Positions 6,395 through 6,530 of a DNA stretch of 6,530 nucleotides are shown here, one piece after another; the stretch's first letter is position 1; each line of letters opens with the position of its first letter. A program made the translations under genes and the position numbers. Source of the DNA: Bacteroidota bacterium (GTDB lineage: Bacteria; Bacteroidota; Bacteroidia; Flavobacteriales_D; JABDKJ01); contig JAQCAN010000148.1 in the NCBI GenBank assembly GCA_027621335.1, positions 1 to 6,530 on the forward strand, given 5' to 3'. Under the pieces are notes generated by a model. That model made no database searches and was not told the DNA's origin. It was given only the letters and a program-made list of their open reading frames with translations.

Positions 6395-6530
6395 TTATTC
6401 AGTCATTGACCGGGGAATCTTCGGAGCATCCGTTTTCCCCAACTTGAGGTTCATCCCCAGATGCAGAGCCGCATTCTTACTGAAAGCAGGATATGTCGTG
6501 GGCTCTTGGCGGTCTCCAAAACGCAGATTG
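6395..6530 (-). CDS. C-terminal end of a probable outer-membrane beta-barrel protein (partial)
   Basis: A minus-strand frame is open from the right edge of the window to a TAA at 6395-6397, giving 44 visible residues. The fragment contains NLRFGDRQEP, then YPAFSKNAALHLGMNLKLGK, then a polar tail ending SMTE. The alternating polar/hydrophobic run ALHLGMNLKLG resembles a transmembrane beta strand near the end of an outer-membrane barrel, but the tail after it does not end in the aromatic residue typical of many barrels. No family can be named from so little sequence. The stop is 41 bases before the rimM start, so this gene could be co-transcribed with rimM; I see no hairpin terminator in that gap. 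The frame is supported by protein-like composition and by the lack of a better alternative in this stretch. Confidence 0.55.
   Translation of the reverse strand, partial: NLRFGDRQEPTTYPAFSKNAALHLGMNLKLGKTDAPKIPRSMTE

Overview
The window looks like chromosomal DNA of a member of the Bacteroidota. The strongest evidence is a protein ending in a type IX secretion (T9SS) type A C-terminal sorting domain. Supporting signs are gene starts without strong Shine-Dalgarno sequences and a DUF1800/DUF1501 pair of the kind common in marine and environmental Bacteroidota. I cannot place it below phylum; a Flavobacteriales-like lineage is only a guess. Base composition looks even throughout. I see no mobile element, CRISPR array, tRNA or rRNA, and no gene-free stretch longer than about 120 bases.

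Layout, left to right. Bases 1-252 (+) hold the 3' end of a VOC/glyoxalase-superfamily gene. It converges with a 235-aa short-chain dehydrogenase (257-964, -), with only 4 bases between them. All remaining genes are on the minus strand. Bases 1022-4989 form a compact three-gene cluster, transcribed in the order DUF1800 (4989-3190), DUF1501 (3177-1780), then a small discoidin-like protein with a T9SS tail (1783-1022). The first two genes are 12 bases apart and the last two overlap by 4 bases (ATGA). Upstream of a 117-base gap lies a housekeeping pair, rimM (6353-5829) and a trmN6/yfiC-type tRNA methyltransferase (5829-5107), joined by a TGATG stop/start overlap. At the right edge (6395-6530, -) is the C-terminal end of a probable outer-membrane beta-barrel protein.

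How the genes work together. RimM (30S maturation) and TrmN6 (tRNA-Val A37 N6-methylation) both serve translation, and the overlap suggests they are translationally coupled. The DUF1800/DUF1501/T9SS cluster is the most interesting part. Each protein carries a different export address: a Sec-type signal, a twin-arginine-type signal, and a Sec-type signal plus a T9SS sorting tail. This implies an envelope or cell-surface system whose biochemical function is not known to me. The pairing of these families has been seen before, so it is an uncharacterised rather than newly found system. The SDR and VOC proteins are generic metabolic or detoxification enzymes with no visible link to the cluster.
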